A DNA stretch of 64,000 nucleotides from Orientallactaga sibirica (GCA_036365145.1 JAEOAD010000055.1:186001-250000); one strand, 5' to 3'. Shown: positions 44,478-55,138, counted from the stretch's first letter. Notes: generated by a model not told the origin, from the letters alone. Numbers and translations: made by a program.

Positions 44478-46854
44478 GATACTTTATTATAACATCATTC
44501 AACTGTCACTTCATTCCACATCCCTGCCACTCTTGACTGTCCAGGTGATCTACGACAGGTGTCTTCCGTATGGAACAGGTTTCCTTTTCTGAACTGTGAC
44601 CCAAAGGATGACAGAGACATCCCACAAGAAGGCTGGACTGTGTCCCCATACTCTCCCTGACACCTGGGGTCATCTGCCTCTTTGAGCAGGGACTGTCCTC
44701 TCCAGAGTCCTGGTTGGAATGTGCTGGTCTGGGGGCCTGGCCAGGGGCAGGGGTAGATGGACGAGATGTCATGACCTCTCTGATCAGGGCTGGAGGTCAT
44801 GGCGCTGAGCTTTGTGGGGAGTGCACACTGGAGAGGAGGCTTGGACCCCCACACACACACCCTTCCACTGTTCAGACTCCTGGGAGCCACCTGGAGCATA
44901 GAACCCCTCCTAAAATGCAAAGGACCCAAAAATGAGACTGTGGAGAGGGTGAGTCTGGCCCGACACACCAGAAGAAGGAGTGGAAGGGAGCTGCCCTGCC
45001 AGCTCCCTACGATCTCCCCTCTGAAAGCCATAGAACCCTGGAAGTCAGGGTAGACGGGGACAGCTAGTGGGCAAAGGGCACTTGCCCTCCAACAGCCCAG
45101 TACCCAGTCCAGGACCCCAAGGGTTAAGACCCATAGCAAAGGGTGGAAGGGGGGGCTAGGGTCAGCACTGGACAGATGGGCCTGGAGCCCAGGGCCTACT
45201 TCCCCTCCCCCTCCCCTGGGAACAGAGGCCACTTGTTTGGGCATTGGTGGCTGGCTTTGAGCTCAGCCAAGGGAGAGTGGGGTGGGAAGGGGAGAGGCCG
45301 AAGAGACTGGTGGGGACTCCCCTCCCTTCAGCTGAGACCTAGTCTCTAGCCACACTGCTCCTTCCCCTGGGTCTGCCTTTCCCTTCACTCGATGGCTCTG
45401 CTGGACAGGATTTACACTCACACAGGCCTGACCCTGGCTCTGGAACAGTCTTTCTTTGGGGTGTAAAGCCAGCCTTCTCTTATCATCCCATCCTGCAGAT
45501 GGGTACTCACAAAGTCACCAGGGCTTGGTAGCTATACTACCAAGGCTCCAGATCTCCAGGCAGTCCTATGGGAAGACCTATGCCTTTACCCACCCCCCTC
45601 CCCAAATTCCAACAGACCCTTCCGAAGCCATGCAAAATAAACCGGAAGGCGGTGCCACAACCTACACACCTCCGAACCCTGAAGTCCCAAAGGACCTGGG
45701 GATTTGGGTGAAGGAATTAGGGGATGGGAAGGTCCATGCAACCTGTACAAAAGGCTGATTCTTGGTGTGTCCAGAGAAGTATAGCTGGAGCCCAGTTGAG
45801 GAGGGGTGCAGAGTGAGTGAGGAGGCCTGGATACCTAAATGAAACCTGGGGCAAAGGGGGCCACCTCTACCTCACCAGCCTACCTGGGACATCTCCCTCC
45901 TACCTTATTAATACCAGGAAGTAAGCAGCCACTGTGGAGTAAGGTTCCCAAGCCAGGGTCTCAATAAACCCCAACCAGGTATGAGATCCAAGGATGAGGT
46001 CTCTGCACGCAGCTCCCTTGCCACCCCTCGTCGGCCACACGCATTCTCCTCAACCATTCCTCAAACAGGCTCTCAAGATTCCTGCCTCTGTCTGCACAAG
46101 CTCTGCCCTCACCTGGGGACCATCCCTGCAAATTGCCACTTAACCTCCAAAGCTCATTCCAGGCATCTCCTCCTTCCTTGGGCCTACACCTGTCCACACC
46201 TGTCTCTGTAGTTTACATGGTTTTTTTCTACCCTGTAATGATCGAGCTAGGAGGTCTGCCGGAGATGAGCGCTCTCCAAAGACAGGCATTGCGAGGGCCT
46301 CACTTAGAGCCCTGGGATCCCGTCAAATCCTGCCCTGAGCACACCCCCACCCCAGTCCAGCCCTGAATCTCTCCCCCAGAGTCTAGGCATTAGGGAAGGC
46401 ACTCCGGGACACTAGGTCTGGGGGGATAGTGCATATAAAGAGGTTTACCGTAACAGGGACTCCAGATCTCGGTGTTCCAGCACCCAAACCCGCCCCTAGA
46501 GAATGGAACCAAACACCCACCCCCAACAGCTCTAAGCTGCGCTCCAAGCCTGCTCTCTAAAGACCCAACCACCCACTCCCAGCTTGACCCCATTCACTGA
46601 ACACATCCCTCCTTTTTCAGCAACTGGGCCAGGTAGGCTCTTGGGAGACTGTGATCCCATTTACTGGTGGTGGGGTGAGGGGGAGGTTGAGGTGTGGAGA
46701 CCGGAAGTAGCCTGCCCAAGGTCACTGGCGCCCCAAGTCCGGATCTTAGGCCCCCACCGACCTGCCTAATTTGCGGTCCCTGGGCTGGGAGCTTTCATTT
46801 CAAAGATGGAAAAAGCAAGGAGGCGCCCTTGGGCGGGCAGACGGGACCCGCGAG

Positions 46855-46877
46855 CCAGCCAGCCAGCCAGCCAGCTG
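46855..46877. repeat. (AGCC)n run
   Basis: Nearly six AGCC units at the edge of the CpG-rich segment. Confidence 0.9.
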
Positions 46878-47106
46878 AGGGCTGGAAGCCGGTGTCCGTC
46901 CTCCCTGCAGTTCTGTCCTCAGGAGGGGACCCTCCCCCACCTCCCACCTCCGGGCAGAAGAGACCAGAAAGCCCGGGGAGACTCGACGTGTGCCCGACGC
47001 CGAGCGGCCTTACCATTCCCTTCTGCGGAATGGGGGCATGGCAGGGCCCTGCAAGGCGAAGGGACCGCGGAGGCACACGACCCACCCACCCAGCGGCTGC
47101 ACTGAC

Positions 47107-47255
47107 CTGTTCCGAGCGAAGACGGCTCCCGGCAGGGACCCAGGGTCGCCGGTGCCGCCGCGCACTCCCGCCGCAGCAGCCAACTCGCGGGCCGCGGGCC
47201 GGGCGCGCCCACCCCTCGGGGCGCTTCCGCCCGCCCCACGTGACGCCCCGGGGAG
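47107..47255 (-). other. ARAP1: candidate ARAP1 non-coding first exon
   Basis: Inside the CpG-rich segment the minus strand reads GGAACAG followed by the donor GTCAGTGCAG at 47106, preceded by about 150 bases of GC-rich sequence with no ATG. A second possible donor (AATG before GTAAGGC) ends at 47014. The transcription start is not visible; I place the upstream limit near the CACGTG element. The position, about 1.5 kb past the end of STARD10 and 35 kb upstream of the ARAP1 start codon, fits the known order of the locus. Confidence 0.45.
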
Positions 47256-47754
47256 CGGAGGGCGGGGACCGGGACCGGCGGCCCCGCCTTCAGCCTAGTT
47301 CTCATCTGTGGAGTCCTCCGGCCGGACCCACCGGTCCAACCGGCCCGTTTGTTTCTGCCCTGTCCTTCTCCATGCTTAGCTCGGCCTCCCGAGGCCCCGG
47401 GCCCATCCCCACGCCCCTGCTCCAACCCCATCGCTCCTTGAGTCTCCCAGCCTCCCCACTTCTGCTCGGATGAGTCTGCCCCTTGGAGAAGTGACACCCA
47501 TGCATCCCTCCCCCTCCCCCTCCAAGGGGCATTGGGAGGACAGCCTGTGGTCTCCTTCTTACACACCTCAAAGTCCTTCTGCACCATTCTTCCAGGGTAC
47601 CCCACTTTTGCCCCGGGGCTACATTCCACCTCCATCCCCCCCCCCCCCCCCCCGCCCAGCACGGTGGTAGAGAAGCTCCGCTAGAGTCTAGGAGCTTCTC
47701 ACCTCCTCCCCTACACTCGGCAGGTATTTCTGGGTGCTTCGGCCAGAGTTCCTC

Positions 47755-47830
47755 TGGGCCCAGGCAAGCCAGAGGCTTTAACTTCTCTGGGCTTCAGTTT
47801 TCCCCACGTGCAAGGGAAATATTTGGAAGA
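47755..47830 (-). mobile_element. MIR remnant
   Basis: CTTCTCTGGGCTTCAGTTTTCC resembles the reversed MIR core. Confidence 0.45.
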
Positions 47831-48100
47831 ATAGCTTTCACCATGATGAAGAGAGGAGTTTTCCCTGAGAAGAGAAAGGTATCTGCAGCCTATAGATCAG
47901 GAAATGAGGGTCTAAAAAGATCCTGGGCTTTCCCAAAGTGATAAAGCCCTTGAGTATTGGCAAAGCTGAAGCTGTTGAGATGCTCCACAGGACTTCCTAC
48001 CCAACTCTGAGCAGCGGGGGACTGTCTTCCCCCAGCAGGGCTACAGCCAAACTTTGGGGAGGACTTCCAGGCCCCAAATTCACATATGGTCAAAAAACAG

Positions 48101-48235
48101 AGCCTTTAATCCCAGCACTCGGGAGGCAGAGGTAGGATCGCCGTGAGTTCAAGGCCACCCTGAGACTTAGTGAATTCCAGGTCAGCCTTGGCTAGAGAGA
48201 GATCCTACCTCGAACCTCTCCCCACCAAAAAAAAA
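48101..48235 (+). mobile_element. B1 SINE, 5' truncated
   Basis: It starts at CCTTTAATCCCAGCACTCGG; small deletions inside. Confidence 0.88.
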
Positions 48236-48807
48236 CCCTAAAAGTAATTAAGTCAATAAACAGAGGAGCAAAGTAAAAGGCCAACTCTGGGACTCCCTAG
48301 GCAGCAAAGGAGCCAAAGGCACCAGGAGGCCCCACAGCTCCTGTGGACTCTCTTGAGACCTTCAACACGGCGCTGGGGTCATGACTTGCACCTGCACCTG
48401 CACCAACCTCCTCCTGGAGGACACCTTGCCGCACATGAGCTCGGAGGGCCTTAGCCCTGGTCTGAGACGTATAGACACCCTGCCCTCCCCTTCCCTTCTG
48501 TGATGACAATGGGGGCCTGTCCCCGAGTACCTCAGAGGCACTTTGTAGCTGGTTTGAACCAGAGCTCACACAGTAAAACTCTACCCTCTGGCCAATCCTG
48601 ATTCTTCCTGAAAGGCAACTAAATGGCAAAATGAACGTGCAACTGGACAGGGCGGTGACCAACCCTCCCCAGCAATTCCATTGGTGGGAATGCGATACCT
48701 AAAGGTCCAAAGGCCTGCAAGCAATAAGAGCGTTAAGGAAATTAACTGCCGTGGAAGCAGGACAGCACGGTGCCAGGCAAATGGGAAGCAGGCACACGAA
48801 TGAGCCA

Positions 48808-48976
48808 GCTGGGGCTGTGGATCGTTTATTGGGGGCTATGTCCAGCCAGGCCACAGCGCCACCTGGGCCGGAGCCCAGCGCCCCCAGAAGGCCAGGAGGA
48901 AGGGAACAAGTGCAGGAGGCTCCACGTCCCAGGGTTCGGCCCCAGTCCAGTCTTGGTCCTTGCAGAGGGCTCACAC
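48808..48976 (-). other. STARD10: STARD10 3' UTR
   Basis: About 165 bases separate the stop codon from the expected cleavage site. The stretch is GC-rich and free of SINEs. The end is estimated at 15-20 bases past the AATAAA. Confidence 0.75.
48825..48830 (-). terminator. STARD10: STARD10 polyadenylation signal AATAAA
   Basis: The plus strand reads TTTATT, giving AATAAA on the coding strand 147 bases after the stop. A GT-rich run (TTCGTGTGCCTG) follows on the minus strand near 48790-48801, as expected downstream of a cleavage site. Confidence 0.8.
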
Positions 48977-49222
48977 TCAGGTGAGGGAGGTGTCGTCGTC
49001 ACTGCCCTCACCGCCGGCGCCACCAGCTCGCTCGTCCCGGCTTTCCGTGACCGCGCTCTCGTCAATGTTCTCCAGCGAGTCCGCGTGCTGCACCGACAGC
49101 TCCGACAGCGGCAGGCTGGGCAGCGGGCTCTGCTCGGGATGCAGCCACGGCTTGAAGTGTGGCTGGTGCTTCTGCTTCCACTCCGGGTACTTGACGCACG
49201 CCTTGTACATCTTCTTCATGGC
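48977..49222 (-). CDS. STARD10: STARD10, terminal coding exon (residues ~211-291, stop)
   Basis: This exon follows the acceptor GGGTGTGCAG and encodes 81 residues and a TGA stop. AMKKMYKACVKYPEWKQK finishes the C-terminal helix. PHFKPWLHPEQSPLPSLPLS and ELSVQHADSLENIDESAV form the tail, ending GGEGSDDDTSLT. The SDDD motif is the casein kinase 2 site known in mouse and human STARD10, whose phosphorylation lowers transfer activity. A lineage difference from the recalled human protein is DERAGG in place of EERMGG. The gene appears intact here. Confidence 0.97.
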   Translation of the reverse strand, partial: AMKKMYKACVKYPEWKQKHQPHFKPWLHPEQSPLPSLPLSELSVQHADSLENIDESAVTESRDERAGGAGGEGSDDDTSLT

Positions 49223-49425
49223 CTGCACACCCAGGGTTAAGCCCAGGCTTAGGAGATGGCACCGACGGCTGCAGCTTCTCCGCAACCCCCCACCAGCGCC
49301 CTCTAGTGGCCCCGCCTACGACTCTGGCCCAGTTCGGTGACCTGGTCCTTCAGCCCTAACTCGGCCCCCAACCTGTCTCCGGCCATGACTCCGCCTCTCC
49401 CCTGCAGATCCCCAAAGCCACTCAC
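49223..49425 (-). other. STARD10: STARD10 last intron
   Basis: This is a 203-bp GT-AG intron, GC-rich and without repeats. Confidence 0.85.
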
Positions 49426-49478
49426 CTTGGGAGCCAGGAACTGAGATGATTTATTCACTACCCACTTGGGCAACGAGC
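49426..49478 (-). CDS. STARD10: STARD10, START-domain exon (residues ~193-210)
   Basis: This is a 53-bp micro-exon between CTACCCCCACAG and the donor GTGAGTGG. It completes Gly193 and encodes SLPKWVVNKSSQFLAPK, the start of the C-terminal START helix that closes over the ligand. Splice phases (1 in, 0 out) match both neighbours exactly. It is too short to be found as an open frame and was placed from the protein continuity. Confidence 0.95.
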
Positions 49479-51204
49479 CTGTGGGGGTAGGGAAGACAGA
49501 AGAGAGGAGGCCAACTCAGGCACCCAGCCCTACCCACCTCCACCCCCTTCTTCCCTCTGCCTGTGGTGGCAAGGAGCCCACCTCCTTCCCAGGAAGGAGA
49601 GAGGCAATCCTGGTTCTCCTCACTCTTTCCCAGTGAGATTCTCAAGGTCCCCAGGCTCAACTGTGTGCCCACTGCCCCTCTGCTGAGCCCCAGAGCTAGA
49701 AAACCACAAGTGAGATGACCATAGGCTCCCTGGGGAATTGCAATTCTGACCCATCAAGCCCCAGTCTGCCACCTCCCTCCCCTCACACTGATACCCCTTC
49801 CTCCTCCTACATGGTGACACTGTCCCTGGTGCTCAGCTCCTCCTCCGTCAGTTTTTGCGGGTCCCTTCCCCAGCTACACAGGCCCCTTGGCCCAGCACTC
49901 CAGCCTGGCCTGACCTGGAATCCACAGCCAGCAATTCACCTGTCTCACTTCCAAGTGTCTGTTCTGCCGCTGACATTCAGCATACTCAAGAGCCAGGGTG
50001 CCCTGACCTGGGCCACTGCACCCAGAGCACTTGGGCGTACCCATAAAAGATGCTTGAGGCTTAACTATCTTTTAGTCATTCATTCAGTTACCCATTCACA
50101 CCACAGGCACTGCGCTACCCACCCTGGGCTAGCCTGGGGAACCCATAGGGAACTCCACATCTGGGGCTTCAACCATGCTGGCATTCTCCTGTTAGGGGAA
50201 TGGACCTACAGAGCAGAGAGCTGGGCCCTTACTTCCCTGGGCGTCAAGGACAGAGGAGGAGACATCTGGCACAGCCCAGAAGGAAGGAGAAGAGGTGCAG
50301 ATGAGTAGTGGGGTGGGAACTGTGAGAGCAAGGAGGGGCTAGGAATCCTGGGTGAAGGTTCAGCCTGGACTCAAGAGGGCAACATAGAGCTGCAGGAACA
50401 TTCTGGGCAGAGGAGAGTCAGGACAAGCATTTGAAAGAGATTACTCTAGTAGCTGGTATGAACAAAGTGGCTGAGTATGGACAGAATGACAGGCTTAAGA
50501 GCTACGTTGGAGGGTAAAACTCTAACAATTAGGACCTGGGTATAGTGGCACATGTCTGTGATCCCATCACTCAAGGAGAATGGTACATCTGAGGCCAGCC
50601 TAAGCTACACAGCAAGACCTTGTCTCAAAAAAAAAAAAAAAAAGGAAGGAAGAAAGAAGTGAGTGAAGGAAGGAGGGAGGGAGGGACAGAGAAAGGGAAG
50701 AACCACGGATCGGATTTGGGAGCTGAGACAGAAGGGCTGGCCCCAGCTCACCAGGCACGTGCTGGACTGGGGGACTAAAGGCACTCGCTAGGAGAAAGGG
50801 CAGGTCTGGGGGAGGCAGCGGTGATTTCATGTTGAACAGTGTGTCTCAGACACCTAAAGGACATCCCGGGGGGAGATGTCTAGGAGGCCGAAGGTCCCAG
50901 CAAAAGGCATGTGGTCATCTGCTATGATGTGGCTGAGCCCTCCCAAGGGTGAGAGGACAGCTTGGAAAACCCAGAAAATTCAAGTCTTCAGGATGGGGTG
51001 GGGAAAGACAGCAGGAGCAGGTCCAAGCTGAGGGTGTTGACCTGAAGGAAGACAGCTCCAAGCCTCCTCAGAGAAACAGTGGCTGCCTTGCCTGTGAGAT
51101 GAAACCGATCCTAACAGATGACTTTCCAATCCCTGGTAGATCATGTCCACCTCCTGTGGTATAGGGAAGGACCCCAGGACAGGATACCAAGGCCAAGCCC
51201 TCAC
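49479..51204 (-). other. STARD10: STARD10 intron
   Basis: This is a GT-AG intron of 1726 bp. It is single-copy except for an old B1 at 50530-50643 and a purine run beside it. No exon-like piece with the STARD10 reading frame is seen. Confidence 0.8.
50530..50643 (+). mobile_element. old B1 SINE
   Basis: GTATAGTGGCACATGTCTGTG to GACCTTGTCTCAAAA, with an internal deletion. Confidence 0.65.
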
Positions 51205-51322
51205 CTTTGGGGTCCACCTGGGCCAGGTAGGTGATGACGCAGCTCTTGGGCCCTGTGCTCTGGATGAGGTAGCCCGTCTGGATGGACACAGCTCGGACCA
51301 AGTCTTTCCGAGGTGGGTATTT
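51205..51322 (-). CDS. STARD10: STARD10, START-domain exon (residues ~154-193)
   Basis: This 118-bp exon follows the acceptor CCATCCCTAG and ends CCAAAG before GTGAGG. It encodes KYPPRKDLVRAVSIQTGYLI, then QSTGPKSCVITYLAQVDPK plus the first base of Gly193. The lipid-pocket strand ending in AQVDPKG is typical of the PCTP-like START group. No frameshift or stop is present. Confidence 0.96.
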
Positions 51323-51919
51323 CTAGGGATGGAAGGCACAGGGAGGTAAGACTCAGGTGGGGGCAGAGGAGATGTCTCTGTGATATACACACGCACGCAC
51401 GCACACATGCACACAGTTGGCTCCCATCCCCTAGCATTTGTGCCAGAACAGGCCTGATGCAGGATGAGAAGGGAGGACTCAGACCAGATCATCTTTGCCT
51501 CTCTTCCAGCTTTCTCTGTCCTCAGAAAAGCACCAGGCTGGGGTCAAGGCTCATGAGTGCTTGAGGGCACTCTTACCTTTGCCCAGGCTAGCTGTACCTG
51601 CTGTCCTGCCTGTCTTTCCTGCCTAGGGAGATCAAAACAGCCTAGGCACAATCCCTGCCACCCACCTCTCGCTACCCCATTTCCTGGCCAGCTTCAGCCC
51701 AGAGCCCATCACTTCATCCCATCCCCTGACCACAGAGATGACCCTCACATCCTCTCCTGAGCTGCTGGAGAGCCCCAGCAGGAAGACAAAGCTGTCTTCA
51801 CTGTGCAGGAAGGAAACAGAAGGCCCGTCCCTGCCTGAAGTCACACAGAAGCCAAGGTGGGCTGCCACGGTCCAGCCTTGTCTGTCACCTTCCCCTACCC
51901 ACCGGGCAAGTTGACTCAC
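51323..51919 (-). other. STARD10: STARD10 intron
   Basis: This 597-bp GT-AG intron contains a short CA/CACG run near 51388-51416 and no SINE. Confidence 0.85.
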
Positions 51920-52023
51920 AGGATGTTTAACTGAGTAGTTCATAATGATGTAATCAGTGCCCATGGGGAGCCAGGAACGGAGGGTGATGACATCACGGTT
52001 CTTCAGAGGCTTGGGACACCTCC
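51920..52023 (-). CDS. STARD10: STARD10, START-domain exon (residues ~119-153)
   Basis: This 104-bp exon lies between the acceptor CCTTTGACAG and the donor GTGAGTC. It completes Trp119 and encodes RCPKPLKNRDVITLRSWLP, then MGTDYIIMNYSVKHP. The frame is open and the 3' boundary falls between codons (phase 0). RDVITLRSW is the conserved START strand motif of this protein subfamily. The codon order continues without gaps into the exon at 51322. Confidence 0.96.
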
Positions 52024-52499
52024 CTGTCAAAGGCAAGGGACAGTTCAGCCAGACCACAGGCAAGGAAGGGTATAACGGGGCCTGAAGTGCATCCCTGCAT
52101 CTCACCTGGCAGCTCCTTCCTGATCTAGATGGGTAATTCACCCCCACCAGAGAGCCATGGAAGAACCAGGGAAGACAGCAGAACCACTGTGCCATCTCCT
52201 GTGATATAGGGAAGGATCCCATGACAGTATCCTGCCTACTCTGCCCCTCACAGCCTCACGTGGCCCTTACCTTGCTAGTCTGGAGTGTTCATATGCAAAT
52301 GCACATGGATGGAAAGAAGAAAGTACTGGAAAGCATGTGCATGAAAATGTATGCCTATGAGCAGATGGCAGCCTTCAGTTTCTGTATGTCTCTGAGCAGC
52401 CTGGCCATGGGAATGACCGTGGGGAGGGAAGATGGGAAGAGGCGTGGTGTGGTGGGGTTAAGCCCACTGGGGCTGGGGTCACGTGTTGCAGCTGCTCAC
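52024..52499 (-). other. STARD10: STARD10 intron
   Basis: This 476-bp GT-AG intron is single-copy, with no recognised repeat. Confidence 0.85.
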
Positions 52500-52647
52500 A
52501 AGAGTAATATCCCACATCAGCGTTGACGGTCAATCGGGCGATGTCGAAAGTCTCGATGACGTTGCTGTCCCACTTCTTTCGGTACTCTATGTCGTGAAGG
52601 ACATCATAGAGCGTCTCGGCTGGCACATCACAGCACTCCATCCGGCA
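52500..52647 (-). CDS. STARD10: STARD10, START-domain exon (residues ~70-119)
   Basis: STARD10 transfers phosphatidylcholine and phosphatidylethanolamine between membranes and is important in liver and pancreatic beta cells. This 148-bp exon follows the acceptor CATCTGTCTGCAG and ends at the donor GTGAGC. It encodes CRMECCDVPAETLYDVLHD, then IEYRKKWDSNVIETFDIARL and TVNADVGYYS, part of the START beta-sheet. The final T joins GG of the next exon to make Trp (phase 1). The upstream exons for residues ~1-69 were searched for on the minus strand up to 64000 and not found. Confidence 0.96.
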
Positions 52648-53119
52648 CTGCAGACAGATGTGGGTTGTCAGAGTCACACAGGCAGGGAGGGTAGGTGAGA
52701 GTGGGGTAATAGGGCCCTCTGAAGCCAGCACAGCCTCTCTCTCTTCTTTCCACAGCCTGGTCCAGTTCCCCCATAACCCCTGTATCAGGAGACAGTTACT
52801 GTATCCAGGGACAACCTCCCCTCAGCACAGTCTAGACCTCCAGAAATACTCAGGCAAACCTTCTAGGCGCGCACACTGAGTCTCTGTTTCTGTGCCCGCA
52901 CGGTGCCCTGGAAGCAGTTCATGGGCAGAAGCTTACCACTGATTCAACCAAGAGCCTGAGGTGGATACGTATTAAATGAAAGCATAAATGAAAAAAACAA
53001 ATGCCCAAATATATGGTTGCTTTCTTCCCGTGGAATTTATCCACTGAACTCATTCCACTTGTCCTTGCTCGAGTGCATGTGCACGCATGCTTTATTCTGT
53101 AAATGTCAACATCTTTGTT
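52648..53119 (-). other. STARD10 intron, first part
   Basis: Single-copy; no STARD10 N-terminal codons seen. Confidence 0.6.
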
Positions 53120-53212
53120 ATCCCAGCGTTTAGGAGGATCAATGCAAATTCGAGGCCAGCCTGGGTTAAGTGTGAGATCCTGTCTCAAACAAACAAAAAC
53201 AAAAAAAAACAA
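53120..53212 (+). mobile_element. B1 SINE fragment
   Basis: TTATCCCAGCGTTTAGGAGG to GATCCTGTCTCAAAC. Confidence 0.7.
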
Positions 53213-53266
53213 ACGTATTCATGTATCTTACTAAATTAGCTGCACCTTCAAAGAGCTTTCCCTGAA

Positions 53267-53495
53267 CTGGAGAGATGGCTCAGTGGTCAAAGACATAGTT
53301 GCAAGGCCTGATGGTTCTGGTTCAATTTCCCCAGTTAAACAAACAAACAAACAAACAAACAAACAAAAAAACACCCGATACATGCGCCACTTTGTGTAAA
53401 TGGCTTTTATTTGCAGTGGAAGGAGGCCCTGGTGTCCATAGTCAACTCCCTTTCTGTCTGCCTCTTTTTCTCTGTTCTCTCTCAAGTAAACAAGG
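53267..53495 (+). mobile_element. B2-like SINE with (AAAC)n
   Basis: An (AAAC)n run at 53336-53368 replaces part of the body. Confidence 0.8.
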
Positions 53496-53524
53496 GGAGA
53501 GAACAGTGAGCATAGATTGGAAAC

Positions 53525-53632
53525 CCAAGGAGGAACTAAGGCGTATTAAAGGAGGGTAAGCAACTTGTCCAAGGTCACCCAGGTGGTAAGTAGCAGGGCT
53601 GGGGATTTAACCCAGCTCTCGTGTCTGGAAAA
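53525..53632 (+). mobile_element. MIR remnant
   Basis: GCAACTTGTCCAAGGTCACCC then GGGATTTAACCCAGCTC. Confidence 0.65.
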
Positions 53633-54185
53633 CAAATGAAAGAGAACCAGGGTTCCCTAGATTTGTACTCAACAAGGTGAAACTCAATGTCCTTGTTTTT
53701 TTTTTTTTTTTTTTTTTTTTACCCAAGCGCCTAACCCCCAAGATCAATTTCCTCTTCAGCAAATGGACCAGTTTTTTCATGCAATCTATAAAACTCCAGA
53801 AGTGGCATTCAGCCAGCACAGGGAACCCACTCATGGCTTTTTCTGCTCCTGAGAGAGGTGTAGCCACAGGAGGGGAGGTCATGCTGCCCCCGCCTTGCCC
53901 ACCATAGGCCTTGATGCCATGAAGGGCGATTGGCTTCTAGCTGTTGGGAACCTCATCAAGTCCTGCGCACAACAGAGGACAGAGGAACGAGCTGAGTGAC
54001 TCCATGAGGACAGGAAACCAGATGATACGACAATGCAGAGTCTGTTCAGTTGGTCAATGTCACAACAAAGGAACTGGGCAAGATAGAGAGGCTCAGAGGA
54101 TGTAGCCACCACTTGTAAAGTGTGAGTCTGGAGTGGATACTGGTTTAGATATACCAGCTATAAAGGACATTTCTTCCTTTCTTTC
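53633..54185. other. STARD10 intron, single-copy
   Basis: It contains a 26-base T run near 53695; nothing else recognised. Confidence 0.5.
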
Positions 54186-54334
54186 CTTTTTTTTTTTTTT
54201 TTTTTTGGCGGGGAGTACTAGGATTGAATCTAGGGCCTCAATATGCGAGGAATACACTGTACCACTGAGCACTTATTTTAAACAGAGTCTCATCAAGTTG
54301 CCCAACTGGCCTTGAATTCGTCATGTAGCACAGG
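54186..54334 (-). mobile_element. ID-B1 composite remnant
   Basis: T run, reversed ID-like ACACTGTACCACTGAGCAC, then B1-like GAGTCTCATCAAGTTGCCC. Confidence 0.5.
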
Positions 54335-54725
54335 TGACGCACACCTTTTTTTTTTTTAAAAAAATATTTTATTTTTTATTTATTTATTTGAGAGAGAGAG
54401 ATACAGAGATAGGCAGGTAGAGAGAGAGAGAGAACGGGTGCGCCAGGGCCTCCAGCCACTGCAAACGAACTTCAGATGCATGCACCCCCTTGTGCATCTG
54501 GCTTACGTGGGTCCTGGAGAATCGAGCCTCGAACCGGGGTCCTTAGGCTCCATAGGCAAGCGTTTAACCGCTAAGCCATCTCTCCAGCCCATGACGCACA
54601 CCTTTAAGTCCAGCACTCGGGAGGCAGAGATAGGAGGATCACCATGAGTTCAAGGCCACCCTGAGACTACATAATGAATTCCAGGTTAGCCTAAGTTAGG
54701 GTCTCTACCATGAAAAAACAGAAAA
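54335..54725 (+). mobile_element. B1 SINE split by a B2-like SINE
   Basis: TGACGCACACCTTT occurs at 54335-54348 and again at 54592-54605, where the B1 continues to its A tail. Confidence 0.85.
54349..54591 (-). mobile_element. B2-like SINE, nested, with target duplication
   Basis: A 14-bp duplication flanks it. Low divergence and intact tRNA-like head suggest a recent insertion. Confidence 0.92.
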
Positions 54726-54747
54726 AAAGAAAGAAAGAAATCAAGCT

Positions 54748-54901
54748 TTTAATCCCAGCACTCAAGAGGCAGAGGGAGGAGGATCGCAGCAAGTACAAGG
54801 CCACTCTGGGACTACACAATGAGTTCCAGATCAGCCTGGGCTAGAGTAAGACCCTACTTTGAAAACCATCCCCCACCTCAAAAAAAAAAAAAAAAAAAAA
54901 C
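54748..54901 (+). mobile_element. B1 SINE, 5' truncated
   Basis: It starts at GCTTTTAATCCCAGCACTC; 22-base A tract. Confidence 0.88.
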
Positions 54902-54914
54902 CCACAGATATGGA

Positions 54915-55125
54915 CCTGGATTGAAGAGATGGCTCAGTGGTTAAGATGCTTGCCTGCAAAGCCTAAGGACCTGAGTTTGATTCCCTGGTACCCACACAAA
55001 TCCAGGTAGTGCATGTGTCTGGAGTTTGTTTGCAGTGGCTAGAGGCCCTGGTGTACCCATTCTTTCTCTCTCTCTGCCTCTTTTTCTCTCTCACTCAGTC
55101 TCAAATAAGTAAATATTTTTTTAAA
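54915..55125 (+). mobile_element. B2-like SINE
   Basis: First of four consecutive plus-strand copies. Confidence 0.88.
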
Positions 55126-55138
55126 AAGAGGGGCTGGA

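Larger units (their letters stand above)
44002..46829. other. 2.8 kb of single-copy DNA downstream of the ARAP1 promoter
   Basis: It holds a MIR fragment (44300-44405) and a (TA)n run. No exon or young SINE. By position it corresponds to the first ARAP1 intron next to the distal promoter. Confidence 0.5.
46830..47340 (-). promoter_or_regulatory. ARAP1: CpG-rich segment, likely ARAP1 distal promoter
   Basis: This is the only long CpG-dense, GC-rich stretch in the window. It has many CG dinucleotides at 47090-47290, GC-box-like words (GGCGGGG on the minus strand near 47285 and 47262) and an E-box CACGTG at about 47237-47242 (GTCACGTGG on the minus strand, close to a USF/TFE motif). No TATA box is seen. 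An (AGCC)n run sits at its left edge near 46855-46877. A broad-type promoter for ARAP1 is the simplest reading. Confidence 0.65.
47341..48807. other. STARD10-ARAP1 intergenic gap
   Basis: Short gap between the end of STARD10 and the ARAP1 promoter. It holds an 18-base C run at 47636-47653, a MIR fragment (47755-47830), a 5'-truncated B1 (48101-48235) and otherwise single-copy DNA. No open frame resembling a gene is seen. Confidence 0.7.

Noticed and set aside
44495..45244. 249-residue minus-strand open frame
   Set aside because: No known family, low-complexity proline/serine/glycine content, no splice or promoter support; likely chance.
46919..47662. 247- and 259-residue open frames on both strands at the CpG-rich segment
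   Set aside because: High GC content removes stop codons on both strands; no recognisable protein features. The segment is better read as promoter and non-coding exon.
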